64,000 bases of DNA. Origin: Bifidobacterium angulatum DSM 20098 = JCM 7096 (GTDB lineage Bacteria; Actinomycetota; Actinomycetes; Actinomycetales; Bifidobacteriaceae). Positions 48,429-59,441 of this stretch are shown in pieces. The notes under the pieces are model-generated. The model was given only the letters and a program-made list of their open reading frames with translations. It did no database searches and had not been told where the DNA came from. Made by a program: the position numbers and the translations under genes. The stretch is taken from positions 1,798,001 through 1,862,000 of the forward strand of contig NZ_AP012322.1 in the NCBI RefSeq assembly GCF_001025155.1, read 5' to 3'. Positions within the stretch are counted from its first letter, which is position 1. Each line of letters opens with the position of its first letter.

Positions 48429-49817
48429 ATGGCGCATATTCTTCTGGGAGTCACGGGATCGATCGCAGCGTTCAAGGCATGCCATCTGGCATCCGACTGG
48501 ACCAAAGCAGGTCACAAGGTGCGTGTGATTGAGACAGTGGCGGCGGAACAGTTCGTCACCCCACTCACCTTCGCCTCGCTAACGCACACACAGACGCGGA
48601 CCGCCATGTTCCCGAACGTCACAGCCGCCGCCATCCAAGGCGATGTGACCAGCAACCCCACCGTTCCCGCCTCCATCAACCACATCGCGGATGCCGCCTG
48701 GGCGGACGCGTTGGTCATCGCGCCGGCCAGCGCCGACATCATCGCCCGCATCGCCGCGGGGCTGGCGGACGATACGCTCACCTCCACGATTCTCGCCTAT
48801 TCCGGCAGTGTCAAGGTGCTCTGCCCGGCTATGAATGTGCACATGTTCGAGAATCCGGCAACCCAACGCAATCTGCGCATATGCAAGGAGCTTGGCTGGA
48901 CGATTGTGGAGCCTGGGTCCGGCAATCTGGCGTGCGGCGATACCGGCAAAGGGCGTATGGAGGAACCAGCCGTGATCGAGCAGGCGGTAGACGAGCTGCT
49001 GGGCGAAACCACGCAGGTGCCAGGCCAGAACTCCCCCGCCAGCAACGCAAACACCGCAGACAACACAGGCGACACTGTAGACAACGCAAACAGCACGGGC
49101 AACCATTCCCGGCCTCTCCACGGTCTGCATGTGCTGGTCACGGCCGGACCGACCCAGGAGCCGCTGGATCCGGTGCGTTTCCTGACCAATCATTCCACCG
49201 GCAAGATGGGATACGGCTTCGCGCATGAGGCGGCGGCCCTGGGCGCAACCGTCACGTTGATCAGCGGCCCGGTCAGTCTGCCCGAGCCTGCCGAACCGAA
49301 TATCACAACCATTCATGTGACCACCGCACGGCAGATGTTCGAGGCGGTGCAGCAAGCTTACGAAACTGCCGATATTATCGTGATGACCGCGGCGGTCGGC
49401 GATTTCCGCGTCAGCGAGGTGGCCGGCGAGAAAATCAAGAAGGCCGGACGTTCCAGCATCCAGATCGAACTGGTAGCCAACCCGGATATTCTTGCCTGGG
49501 TCGGCGCCCACAAGCGCACCGACGGATCGCAAGTGCTGTGCGGGTTCGCCATGGAAACGCAGAACCTTATCGAGAACGCTGCAAAAAAGCTTGCCGACAA
49601 GCATTGCGACATGCTGGTGGCGAACAATCTGCGCGACGCCGGCGCCGGTTTCGGCACGGACACGAATGTGGTGACCGTGCTCACCCCCGCCTGCGGCGAT
49701 ACCTCAACCGATCAGGCGCCGCAACAGCCGAATGTCGAAAAGTGGCGGAAAATGGGCAAAACCGATCTGGCCCGCCAGTTGCTGCTCCGTCTTGCCTCGC
49801 TGCGCGCAACCGCCTGA
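48429..49817 (+). CDS. coaBC: phosphopantothenoylcysteine decarboxylase / phosphopantothenate-cysteine ligase
   Basis: Bifunctional enzyme of CoA synthesis. 462 residues. The CoaC flavoprotein part (1-190) shows LLGVTGSIAAFKACHLA, VIAPASADIIARI, the PAMNVHM motif and the catalytic cysteine in LACGDTGKGRM. An Asn/Thr/Ala-rich linker (about 198-222) is followed by the CoaB ligase part (about 230-455; VLVTAGPTQEPLDPVRFLTNHSTGKMG). Both activities appear intact. coaX follows 112 nt later. Confidence 0.96.
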   Translation: MAHILLGVTGSIAAFKACHLASDWTKAGHKVRVIETVAAEQFVTPLTFASLTHTQTRTAMFPNVTAAAIQGDVTSNPTVPASINHIADAAWADALVIAPASADIIARIAAGLADDTLTSTILAYSGSVKVLCPAMNVHMFENPATQRNLRICKELGWTIVEPGSGNLACGDTGKGRMEEPAVIEQAVDELLGETTQVPGQNSPASNANTADNTGDTVDNANSTGNHSRPLHGLHVLVTAGPTQEPLDPVRFLTNHSTGKMGYGFAHEAAALGATVTLISGPVSLPEPAEPNITTIHVTTARQMFEAVQQAYETADIIVMTAAVGDFRVSEVAGEKIKKAGRSSIQIELVANPDILAWVGAHKRTDGSQVLCGFAMETQNLIENAAKKLADKHCDMLVANNLRDAGAGFGTDTNVVTVLTPACGDTSTDQAPQQPNVEKWRKMGKTDLARQLLLRLASLRATA

Positions 49818-49929
49818 ATCGCCACCGCACTATCGCCACCGTACTCCGGAAGAGGCGTACACTCTCAGTAGTGAACAACGCAACGTGGCGTACAGCCGCG
49901 CGGCAACCGAACCAAGGGAGAACACTGCC

Positions 49930-50697
49930 ATGCTGATGGCCGTAGATATCGGAAACACCAACATCGTCATCGGCTTTCTGGAGGGCGAGCGCATCGTCGG
50001 CTCCTACCGCATCACCACCAAGGCCTTGCACACGTCGGACGAATATACGGTGATGATCTCGCAGTTCCTGCAGATCAGCGGGTATACGCGGCGTGATGTG
50101 GAGGATGTGATCGTCTGCTCGGTAGTGCCGAAGGTCATGCATTCCTTCCGCGCCTCGATCATCAAGTTCCTTGGTTTCGAGCCGATGGTCGTGGGCCCGG
50201 GCATCAAAACCGGCATCAACATCCATATGGATGATCCCAAGACCATGGGCGCCGATTGCCTGACCGATTGCGTCGGCGCGTACTACACGTATGGGGGCCC
50301 GGTGCTGGTGGCCGATTTCGGCACGGCGACCACGTTCAATTACGTCGACGGCAAGGGCACGATCCGTGCCGGCTATATCACCACGGGTATTCGTGCCGGT
50401 GCGGAAGCGCTGTGGGGGCAGACCGCGCAGCTGCCTGAGGTGGAGATCGTGCGCCCGAAGTCGATTCTTGCCACGAACACACGTTCCGCCATGCAGGCCG
50501 GCCTGTATTACACGTTCCTTGGCGGCATCGAGCGTACCGTGCAACAGTTCCGTGAGGAGATCGGCGAACCGTTCAAGGTGGTTACGACCGGTGGCTTGGG
50601 TCGGATTTTCAAGGATGATACCGATGTGATCGACGTGTACGATCCGGATCTGATTTTCAAGGGCATGGCGCTGATTTACAAGCGCAACGTGCGGTGA
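49930..50697 (+). CDS. coaX: type III pantothenate kinase
   Basis: Phosphorylates pantothenate, the first step of CoA synthesis; feedback-resistant, monovalent-cation-dependent family. 255 residues. The P-loop-like start MLMAVDIGNTNIVIGF, the DFGTATTFNYVD block, GADCLTDCVGAYY and GGLGRIF are all typical. AAGGGAGAA precedes the ATG. Adjacency to coaBC makes a small CoA-pathway cluster. It is convergent with the binding-protein gene. Confidence 0.96.
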   Translation: MLMAVDIGNTNIVIGFLEGERIVGSYRITTKALHTSDEYTVMISQFLQISGYTRRDVEDVIVCSVVPKVMHSFRASIIKFLGFEPMVVGPGIKTGINIHMDDPKTMGADCLTDCVGAYYTYGGPVLVADFGTATTFNYVDGKGTIRAGYITTGIRAGAEALWGQTAQLPEVEIVRPKSILATNTRSAMQAGLYYTFLGGIERTVQQFREEIGEPFKVVTTGGLGRIFKDDTDVIDVYDPDLIFKGMALIYKRNVR

Positions 50698-50745
50698 GCG
50701 CACTGTGGCGCAGCAGGCGCTATGCAGCGAGCGTCGCTTGCCGGT

Positions 50746-52245
50746 TCACTGCACGGTAAAGCCCTGATTCGTACCGTATTCCTTGATGTCTTTCTCCCAC
50801 AGGGCTATGCCCTGTTTCAACGTGACTTTATCGGTCGGCTTATCGAATGGCTTCAGGGGCTTGCCGTCATCGTCAAGCAGCCCTTCCTTCACGGCTTTCT
50901 GCCGTTTCACATAAGACTGCCACGAGTTCGCCCACCGGTATGCTGTGCCCACGGTCGCGCTGAAATCGCTACGCGCATACACTTCGAACGGCAGGTATTG
51001 GTAGCCGGTCGTCACGTTTTTCGCGGCTTGAGCCAGTACGCGGTTGAACTGTTGCCCGCCGAAATAGGGGATGTCGAGTCCACGCGAGTCTTTGATGGTG
51101 GTACGGCTGAGGAATTCGGGGCTGGTCAATGTGGGCAGGTCGGCGGGGAATGCGCCGCCGTCCACGCGGGCGCTGATGCCTTCGGCGTTATGCGCCACGA
51201 ATTCGGCGAAACGGTATGCTGCGTCCGGTTTGCGTGTGGATTGCAGCACGCATATCGCGGAACCGCCGTTTTCCGCAGTCACTTGTTTGCCGTCAGCGGT
51301 CGGCATCTGCGCTACGCGCCACAGGCCTGCGCTGCCGGGAACATCGGATTGCAGCAGCGAGGTCATCCACGCTCCGGAGAACACGGACGCGATCGTGCCC
51401 CTACCGAGCCCGCGTTTCCAGCCGTCCGACCATGTGACGTTTCGGGTGTCGATGAGGTCTTCGTTGATCATTTTCTGCCAGAACGCGGTGAATTTCCTTA
51501 CGCCTTTGTCTCCGGTGAGGTTGACGGTTACGTTCTTGCCGTCTTGGCTGGTGGCGAATGGCTTGCCGCCCGCGAGCCAGATCATGGCGTCATAGAAGCT
51601 GGCGTCGCCGGAGTCGGCGGTGATGTAGGCGCCGGTGGCTTTGATCTTTTTGGCGGCCTTGTAATAGTCGTCCCATGTTCTGATTTTGGTGGCGTCCACG
51701 CCGGCGTCATTGAACACGGTTTTGTTGTAGAAGAAGGCCATGGGGCCGGAATCCATGGGCAGGCCGTATACATTGTCGGCCAGGTGCACGGACGCCCAGG
51801 TGCCGGGCGTGTAGAAGCTGCCGAAGTCGGAGCCTACCCTGCCGGTCAGGTCGAGTAGCTGGCTTGATACCGCGTATTGACGCAGGGCGTGGTATTCGAT
51901 CTGCGCCACGTCCGGCATGTTGTAACCGTCCTGGATGGCGGTGTTCAGGTTGTCGTACCCGGAGATGCTGGTCAGGTCGACCGCAATGTCCGGGTTTTCG
52001 GATTCGAATCGTTGCACGACCGTTTCCATGCTTGGTTCCCAGCTCCATACGGAGATGTGCGTGCGGGTGTCGGCGGACTGCCCGCATGCCGCAAGGCCCG
52101 CGATGGCGGCGATGCTGGCGAGTGCGGCGATTGCACGGCGGGTGGCAACGGCACTGGCACGGCGAATGGCAGCGTGAAACATCCCGTGAAACATGTTTCG
52201 GGACTGTTGCTGTGACCTTCTCCGGGATTTTCGGAACGAATGCAT
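50746..52245 (-). CDS. ABC-type carbohydrate-binding lipoprotein
   Basis: 499 residues from ATG 52245. A long basic N-terminus precedes the signal helix and the lipobox LAAC (Cys54), so the mature protein is membrane-anchored. The rest matches extracellular solute-binding proteins for sugars: ISVWSWEPSMETVVQRFE, GYNMPDVAQIEY, NVYGLPMDSGPMAFFYNKTVF and TWDDYYKAAKKIKATG. ATG 52194 would shorten the N-terminus by 17 residues and is as likely. No permease or ATPase gene is adjacent, so it is an orphan here. Confidence 0.88.
   Translation of the reverse strand: MHSFRKSRRRSQQQSRNMFHGMFHAAIRRASAVATRRAIAALASIAAIAGLAACGQSADTRTHISVWSWEPSMETVVQRFESENPDIAVDLTSISGYDNLNTAIQDGYNMPDVAQIEYHALRQYAVSSQLLDLTGRVGSDFGSFYTPGTWASVHLADNVYGLPMDSGPMAFFYNKTVFNDAGVDATKIRTWDDYYKAAKKIKATGAYITADSGDASFYDAMIWLAGGKPFATSQDGKNVTVNLTGDKGVRKFTAFWQKMINEDLIDTRNVTWSDGWKRGLGRGTIASVFSGAWMTSLLQSDVPGSAGLWRVAQMPTADGKQVTAENGGSAICVLQSTRKPDAAYRFAEFVAHNAEGISARVDGGAFPADLPTLTSPEFLSRTTIKDSRGLDIPYFGGQQFNRVLAQAAKNVTTGYQYLPFEVYARSDFSATVGTAYRWANSWQSYVKRQKAVKEGLLDDDGKPLKPFDKPTDKVTLKQGIALWEKDIKEYGTNQGFTVQ
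52183..52202. promoter_or_regulatory. palindrome overlapping the alternative start of the binding protein
   Basis: GAAACATGTTTC (52188-52199) is a perfect 12-bp dyad, flanked by CCCG and CGGG. It covers the ATG at 52194. It could be a LacI-type operator if transcription starts nearby, or mere coding sequence. Confidence 0.35.
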
Positions 52246-52429
52246 GGTTATCAGTGTAGCGACAGGCGGCGGCTGGGGGCGCCGAAAATATGCAGGCAAT
52301 GCAGCAACCCGGGTTATCATGTGCGAAAATTTTTCAGAGAGCAACGCCATATGCCTGAACAGCCACTACTCGCGCTAGGCTGGTGGGCAGTCTGTTGTTA
52401 CGTCAACCTCGCAAGGACGGGAGCACCCA

Positions 52430-54337
52430 TTGCCTACGCACAAGCCATTGCAGCCAGCACAGTCGGCGCAGCTATCGCGCATCAAAATCTTCGTTTCGGC
52501 GCATAAGCCGGCCGTCTTCCCCGATTGCGCTAGTATTCTGCCCATTCAGGTCGGAGCCGCGAATGCGGAGGCCGCAGGCAAACCGCTGTTCGAGAACACG
52601 TTGCATGACAACACCGGAGACAATATCTCCGAAAAGAACCCCATGTATTGCGAGCTCACTGCACAGTATTGGGCTTGGAAGAACGCCGACGCCGATTATT
52701 ACGGCTTCTGCCATTACCTCCGCTATTTCGACTTCACCACCACCGAGCACAAGCAGAACAGCTACGGCGAGATTATCGACACCGCCATCAACGCCGAATC
52801 CATTGCCGAATACGGTCTTGACGATGCTGCCATCGCGCAGGCGGTGGAAGGCTGGGATGTCATCACCACGCCGTTGAACAATGTGCGCGAATTCGACGGT
52901 TTCACTAATCTCAAAGACCATTGGGACGCAGATCCGCATCTGCAGCTCAAGGATCTGCGTCACATGTACGATGTGCTATGCGCGATGCACCCCGATTATC
53001 GTGAAGATGCCGACGCCGTACTCAACGGCACCCGTGCGGCCTTCTGCAACATGTTCATTATGAAAAAGGCGATATTCCAGGAATACTGCTCCTGGCTGTT
53101 CCCCATTCTCAGCGAGTTCACCGCGCATTGGGATCATTCCGCCGCCGATGTGCAGACCCTGCGCACCCCTGGTCATCTTTCCGAGCGTCTGCTCAACATC
53201 TTCCTCGCGCACAAGCAGCGCACCGGCGCGAACTGGAAGATCAAACGCCTGCAGTGCGTGCATTTCACCAATCCGGAACCGTTCTCCCCATTGGAACCGT
53301 TGGATACGAATCCTCGTTTCACCGTGCCGGTGCTGTTCGCCGCCGACGACAACTATGTGCCGATGCTCACCACCACCATCTATTCGATGTTGAAGAACGC
53401 ATCGTGCGAACGCCACTATGACGTGATTGTGTTGGAACGAAACATCTCGGCGGAGAACAAGCAGAACATCACCGATTTCCTCGCGCAATTCGAGAATGCC
53501 ACCGTGCGCTTCTACGACGTAAGCCGTGCCATCGACGGGTTCAATCTCACCACCAACAACGCGCATATCAGCATCGAAACCTACTACCGCTTCATCATTC
53601 AGGAGGCTCTCCCCTTCTACAAGAAGGTGCTGTATTTAGACTGCGACATGGTGGTGAACGGCGATATCTCGGAATTGTATGACACTGATCTGGGTAACAA
53701 TGCGATCGGCGCCGTGCCGGATATTGATTTCATCGGCAATCTGAATATGAAGAACGGTGAACGCGCGGAATATGCGAAGCATCAATTGCATATGACGAAG
53801 CCCTACGGGTATTTCCAGGCCGGTGTGTTGGCGATGAATCTGGAAAAGATGCGTGAGATCCATTCCGTGCATGAATGGCTGGAAATCGCACAACAGCCGG
53901 GCTTCATCTATAACGACCAGGACATTCTCAATATGGAATGCGAAGGATCGGTCACCTATCTGCCTTATGCCTGGAATGTGATGCACGACTGCGGCGGGCG
54001 AGTACACGGCGTATTCGATTTCGCTCCGGCAAGTATGTTCCAGGAATACATGGATTCGCGTAAATCTCCGAAGATTGTGCACTATGCCGATTACGACAAG
54101 CCGTGGAAGAACCCGTGGTGCGATTTCGGGCCGTTGTATTGGAACTATGCGAGCAAGACGCCGTTCTCCTTGCAGATGATGGCATTGCTTGCCGGCATCG
54201 AGCCTCCACAGCACCACGAGCGCGCCATTGCCGAGGACAGCCCAATCCGCAAATATGTGGATGTGCTAGCACCTATTGGTTCGAAGCAGCGCGAGCTTAT
54301 GAAAGTTGCCGTGCGCAAAGTCCAAGGTAAGCACTGA
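52430..54337 (+). CDS. DUF4422 + GT8 fusion glycosyltransferase
   Basis: 635 residues with two transferase-like domains. The N-terminal DUF4422 (about 18-270) shows IKIFVSAHKP, YCELTAQYWAWKN and YYGFCHYLRYF. The C-terminal GT8 domain (about 300-600) shows VPVLFAADDNYVPML, the metal-binding DXD in LYLDCDMVVNGDISELY, YFQAGVLAMNLEKM, NDQDILNM and KIVHYADYDKPW. It probably adds hexoses to a surface glycan. The start is TTG with GGGAG 8-9 nt upstream; no earlier in-frame start is supported. First gene of the surface-glycan region. Confidence 0.92.
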   Translation: MPTHKPLQPAQSAQLSRIKIFVSAHKPAVFPDCASILPIQVGAANAEAAGKPLFENTLHDNTGDNISEKNPMYCELTAQYWAWKNADADYYGFCHYLRYFDFTTTEHKQNSYGEIIDTAINAESIAEYGLDDAAIAQAVEGWDVITTPLNNVREFDGFTNLKDHWDADPHLQLKDLRHMYDVLCAMHPDYREDADAVLNGTRAAFCNMFIMKKAIFQEYCSWLFPILSEFTAHWDHSAADVQTLRTPGHLSERLLNIFLAHKQRTGANWKIKRLQCVHFTNPEPFSPLEPLDTNPRFTVPVLFAADDNYVPMLTTTIYSMLKNASCERHYDVIVLERNISAENKQNITDFLAQFENATVRFYDVSRAIDGFNLTTNNAHISIETYYRFIIQEALPFYKKVLYLDCDMVVNGDISELYDTDLGNNAIGAVPDIDFIGNLNMKNGERAEYAKHQLHMTKPYGYFQAGVLAMNLEKMREIHSVHEWLEIAQQPGFIYNDQDILNMECEGSVTYLPYAWNVMHDCGGRVHGVFDFAPASMFQEYMDSRKSPKIVHYADYDKPWKNPWCDFGPLYWNYASKTPFSLQMMALLAGIEPPQHHERAIAEDSPIRKYVDVLAPIGSKQRELMKVAVRKVQGKH

Positions 54338-54372
54338 CCATCAGTTTACTGCGATTGGCACAGGCATCATAA

Positions 54373-55434
<1,062 letters not shown>

Positions 55435-55543
55435 GGGGGGAGAACAGGCATCGCTCGCACAAAACCGTCGCTACAATCAATGATTGTGAGCACAACATCC
55501 AGCCGTCATCCAGAGACTTCCCACACTGCGACCGCGTGCCATC

Positions 55544-55987
55544 ATGGTCACCAACTTCGATTCCACCGAGCAGAAACGGGCATGGCGGAAATTACTCGCC
55601 GAAGCGTTCCAAGATGAGCAGAATTCCCCATTAGCGCAATCGACTGTGTTTGAGAATCTTTGGCACAAGGACCATGAGCGTCGCGTCTGTGAGAATCTGC
55701 TGAACGAGCACACGCAATTCGCCACATATTTCGCGGGAATACTCCGCACCGCATACCTGTACTGCCAGCAGATCATGTTCACCGATGTTGAAGTATGTGA
55801 CGGAGTGTTCTTTTTGGCTTTAGGCCCGAGCACAGTAAACGCATTACTAGACAAGTCGTACAAGGATGGCCCTTCGATCACCATTTCCGGCCGTGCCGAC
55901 ACATTCGAGGAATGCTTGTTCGAGTGTACTATCGCTACGCTTGATGCTGCGCAAAATAACGCCGAACGTAACTTTATAGGAGATTGA
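55544..55987 (+). CDS. unknown small protein before the Nudix gene
   Basis: 147 residues with no recognised family: a charged N-terminal helical part (EQKRAWRKLLAEAFQDE), a Cys- and aromatic-containing middle (YLYCQQIMFTDVEVCDGVFFLALG) and an acidic end. No signal peptide or TM. No clear ribosome site. A TACAAT -10-like box lies at 55472-55477. It ends 3 nt before the Nudix gene start, so the pair is probably co-transcribed. Confidence 0.6.
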   Translation: MVTNFDSTEQKRAWRKLLAEAFQDEQNSPLAQSTVFENLWHKDHERRVCENLLNEHTQFATYFAGILRTAYLYCQQIMFTDVEVCDGVFFLALGPSTVNALLDKSYKDGPSITISGRADTFEECLFECTIATLDAAQNNAERNFIGD

Positions 55988-55990
55988 CAG

Positions 55991-56640
55991 ATGGATGCAG
56001 CACAGGAACACAGCCAGCATGTTCGGCAACCTGTTGTACCGGTCGAGGATGCCCTGCCGCCTCTCGTCATCGAATCGGAGCGCGAGGTGTTCCACGAGCA
56101 TGGCGGTGCTGATTTCTCAGTGATGAAGAGCACGGCAATTGTTCGTGAAACAGGTGAGCATCTACGGTTCCATGTGGCATCCGTAAAGAACGGCAGACCC
56201 GGCGCTGTTTGCATCGTGGAACAGCCAGACGAACACGGTAACTCCGTTTTTCTGTTTGCCCGCCATTGGCGAGTCGCCACGCAGCAGTGGGCGTGGGAGT
56301 TCCCACGTGGAATGGCAAAGGAGACTGAGGCCCCATTCGTACTGCTATCCGCGAGCTTGCCGAAGAAACTGGAATGCATGTTTCCTCCAGTCAAGTAACG
56401 ATTCTGCAGCATATTCACGCCGATACCGGCGTATTACGCGATGACATCGCCGTTGCGAGAATCACGGTTCCCCGCAGCTATACCGAACACGTTGAAAATT
56501 CCGATTGGGAACTTGCCAGCTTGCGTTGGGTACCTGCCACAACAGTGCAGCGCATGATCGCAAACGGAGAGATCACTGACGGCATTACCTTGGCCGCATG
56601 GTCTGTATACTGCGCTCAAGCCCCCCTCAGCAGTCATTAA
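55991..56640 (+). pseudogene. Nudix hydrolase, broken by a -1 frameshift
   Basis: A Nudix hydrolase split between two frames. The first frame (from ATG 55991, GGAGATTG ribosome site) reaches WAWEFPRGMAKETE; the second resumes at 56329 and gives RTAIRELAEETGMHVSS and ends at 56640. Rejoined at GAG/GGC near 56329, the Nudix box G-x5-E-x7-REL-x-EE-x-GM is exact. Loss of one G in GAGGCCCC (expected GAGGGCCCC) explains the break. No slippery heptamer was seen. It could be a true pseudogene or a sequencing error. Substrate class unknown; ADP-sugar or similar is possible. Confidence 0.85.
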
Positions 56641-56739
56641 GCGTTTGTTCAGACATGCGTTCGTCCAACCGGCACGACTACTATTGCGTAGTCGATTAAC
56701 GGAGTACGAGCCCGAAAGCAACGGGGCATGACATGAGGG

Positions 56740-59376
56740 ATGCCAATGATGTTTGACGATTCGCAAGCGCTGAGTCCTGAGAATGAACCCGAGGACATGG
56801 ACACAACTGCGGAATCCGAATCCTCTAACAGCAGCACCCCCTCTACTCCTATCCCTTCGCCCAACGATGAGAGTGAGCAGAACGCACAGACCCCTGCCGA
56901 AACCGGAAAAAGCGGAGAAGACGCTGACGCAAAGCAGGCAGCAACAGCAGCGCAGGATGCCGCTATGGAACAAGACACTATGAATAAGCAAGAACATGCC
57001 GAAGAACAAGAGGCCAAGACCGAGCAGGAAGTAGCTCAGGAACAGGAGACCCGTGCAACGCAGGACTCTATAGACGAACAAGAACATGCCAAAGAACAGG
57101 ACGCTGTATCCGAACAAGACAATCAGACCAGTCAGGATTCCGGAAACGATCCGGACAACAGACAAAACGGAGGCTTCGCATCGCGCATTCGCACTGCCGC
57201 AGCTCCTGCACGTACGGCATGGCGCAGCATCACAACTCCCGTACGCACAGCATGGCACGCGTTCACTAATCTCAAAGCAATACGCTTCATCATTGATTTC
57301 TTTCGGAGTCCCGATTCTTTGTGGAACAAACGCATGAGGTTCTCCTATGCGTTCTACGCCATCGTGTTCTTCATACTCACTTCCGCTGAGGTCATTTTCC
57401 TGCAATGGGGCATGTATTCCGAACCCTCCTACGGCAAAGACGAAGTGGTTGACGACACCGCTAAAGCTCTTCAAAGCGTGGCCGGGCAGGTCACCAGATT
57501 CATCAGCCAGATGTGGGTTGAGCAGAAAAACGTCTGCCTTGTCAGTTTTGTTGGTTTGGCTCTGATTTATCTCGCGCTGGTTTTCGTAACCAATAGGTTC
57601 TGGATTGCCACTCTCGTTTTCGGTGTTGTGATAACCGCATTTGGCGTAGCAAACAGCATCAAAGTGCAGCTCCGTAACGAACCGATTATTCCAGCGGATT
57701 TGACGTTTATTTCCGGAGGCGATACCGGTAGCATCATGTCGTTCGTGCCGGAGTCGAGCCAAGGGTTTGTCGATGGTGCCATCAAATTTGTGGTGTGGTT
57801 CGCGATTATTGTGCTCGTTCTTTTCGTATTGGACAAGCGCAGGCGTTTCATCCATTGCTCTTGGCGCCGCCCAATCGCAAATGTCAAGAACATTGTAGGA
57901 ACCGCATCACGCATCCTTGCCGCAGTACTCAGCGTCGCGTTCCTGACTTCTTATGTCATCGGTCTTGGAACTCCCGGCTCGAAAACGTATGAGTGGGCCG
58001 AAGACAATGGTTATACGCCTCAACTCTGGAATGCCTTGGGCGACGCTCAGGCCAATGGTCCTGCCACTACGTTCCTGAGCCTGTCAAAGATCAAGGCCAT
58101 GGATAAGCCGAACGATTACAACCGCAAGACCATGGAGGCTCTCGCCCAGAAATATGCCAAAGAAGCGGAATCTATCAATCAGACCCGTCAGAATAAGCTC
58201 ACCGATAATACGGTGATTATGATTCTCTCCGAGACCTTCTCCGACCCCACTCGTGTACCGGGGATAACCCTCACAACTGATCCGATACCGAATATCCGGA
58301 ACATCAAGAACAGCACGACTTCCGGTCTTATGCTTTCTCCTGGCTATGGTGGCGGCACAGCAAATATTGAATATCAGGCATTGACCGGTCTGAACCTCGC
58401 AAACTTCAATGATTCCTTGATTGTCCCCTATCAGCAGTTGGTGCCGAACCAGTCCGACCCGTACTCGTTCAATCAGATCTGGACGCAGAAATACGGAACA
58501 AAGGGTTCCACTGCAGTGCATCCGTTCATGCAAAGCATGTATCTGCGCAATATCAATTACAAGAAGTTTGGCTTCTCGTATCTATACACGCTTGATAGCA
58601 AGATTCCACTGAAGCACACCGATCGCATTGACCGGTCCCCTTACGTGAGCGACAGCGAAGCCTATCAGAGCGTTGTCGATTTGCTGGATAAGCAGAAGGA
58701 TTCCAACGATTCTCAGTTCCTGCAGCTGGTAACCATGCAGAACCATATGCCGTATGGCGATTTCTACGACAATAACGAGTTTGTTGATGCCGACATATCT
58801 GAGGGGCTGTCTGAGAGCAAAAAATACAATATCGACGCCTATACCAAGGGCATCAACTGGACCGACCAGGAAACAGCGGATTTCCTTAATCAGCTTGACC
58901 AGATGGATAAGCCCATTACGGTGATCTTCTACGGCGATCACTTGCCAGGTATTTATGCCACTGCGGATGAGAATAAGAACAATAAGACCGTCTTGCATGA
59001 AACGGATTACTTCATTTGGTCGAATTCCGCTTCCGTTTCGCACGGGGCCAAAGTCGATCCCAGCACAACCGCCTACACTTCTTCAAACTATTTCATGCCT
59101 TTGGCCGCTGAGCATATGAATGCCAAGGTTTCGCCGTATCTTGCCATGCTGACCGACTTGAAGCAGCAGATTCCGGCTATGAGTCGCGTTATCGGTTCCA
59201 ACGGCGGCATCGGCCAAGGCAAAGCAACATATTTGGATCAGAATGGCAATAGGATCAAGGCCACCAAAGTAAGCCGCAAGGCACAACAACTCCTTGAGGA
59301 CTACAAGCTGGTTCAATACGATCAGACCATCGGAAAGAACTACCTTAAGAGCACGGGCTTCACCAAGGTTCCTTAA
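56740..59376 (+). CDS. LTA-synthase-like phosphoglycerol transferase
   Basis: 878 residues. Residues 1-140 form an acidic Glu/Gln/Asp/Ser tail with EQEHAEEQEAKTEQE-like repeats. Then come about five TM helices (about 205-420), a linker and an extracellular sulfatase-fold domain (about 480-780): VIMILSETFSDPT (metal-binding Glu), the nucleophile Thr in GYGGGTANIEYQALTG, and VIFYGDHLPG near the end of the active site. It polymerises or transfers glycerol phosphate from phosphatidylglycerol. Composition is less GC-rich than rmlB and glf. A GAGG site lies 7 nt before the ATG. Convergent with glf. Confidence 0.9.
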   Translation: MPMMFDDSQALSPENEPEDMDTTAESESSNSSTPSTPIPSPNDESEQNAQTPAETGKSGEDADAKQAATAAQDAAMEQDTMNKQEHAEEQEAKTEQEVAQEQETRATQDSIDEQEHAKEQDAVSEQDNQTSQDSGNDPDNRQNGGFASRIRTAAAPARTAWRSITTPVRTAWHAFTNLKAIRFIIDFFRSPDSLWNKRMRFSYAFYAIVFFILTSAEVIFLQWGMYSEPSYGKDEVVDDTAKALQSVAGQVTRFISQMWVEQKNVCLVSFVGLALIYLALVFVTNRFWIATLVFGVVITAFGVANSIKVQLRNEPIIPADLTFISGGDTGSIMSFVPESSQGFVDGAIKFVVWFAIIVLVLFVLDKRRRFIHCSWRRPIANVKNIVGTASRILAAVLSVAFLTSYVIGLGTPGSKTYEWAEDNGYTPQLWNALGDAQANGPATTFLSLSKIKAMDKPNDYNRKTMEALAQKYAKEAESINQTRQNKLTDNTVIMILSETFSDPTRVPGITLTTDPIPNIRNIKNSTTSGLMLSPGYGGGTANIEYQALTGLNLANFNDSLIVPYQQLVPNQSDPYSFNQIWTQKYGTKGSTAVHPFMQSMYLRNINYKKFGFSYLYTLDSKIPLKHTDRIDRSPYVSDSEAYQSVVDLLDKQKDSNDSQFLQLVTMQNHMPYGDFYDNNEFVDADISEGLSESKKYNIDAYTKGINWTDQETADFLNQLDQMDKPITVIFYGDHLPGIYATADENKNNKTVLHETDYFIWSNSASVSHGAKVDPSTTAYTSSNYFMPLAAEHMNAKVSPYLAMLTDLKQQIPAMSRVIGSNGGIGQGKATYLDQNGNRIKATKVSRKAQQLLEDYKLVQYDQTIGKNYLKSTGFTKVP

Positions 59377-59389
59377 TGTATTTCATACA

Positions 59390-59428
59390 GAAATAGGCTG
59401 TGCAGCATGCTGTACAGCCTATTTCTTT
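59390..59428. terminator. bidirectional terminator between LTA-type gene and glf
   Basis: 12-bp perfect arms GAAATAGGCTGT (59390-59401) and ACAGCCTATTTC (59414-59425) followed by TTT on the plus strand; it sits 14 nt from both stops. Confidence 0.85.
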
Positions 59429-59441
59429 ACGTAGGGTAAAC

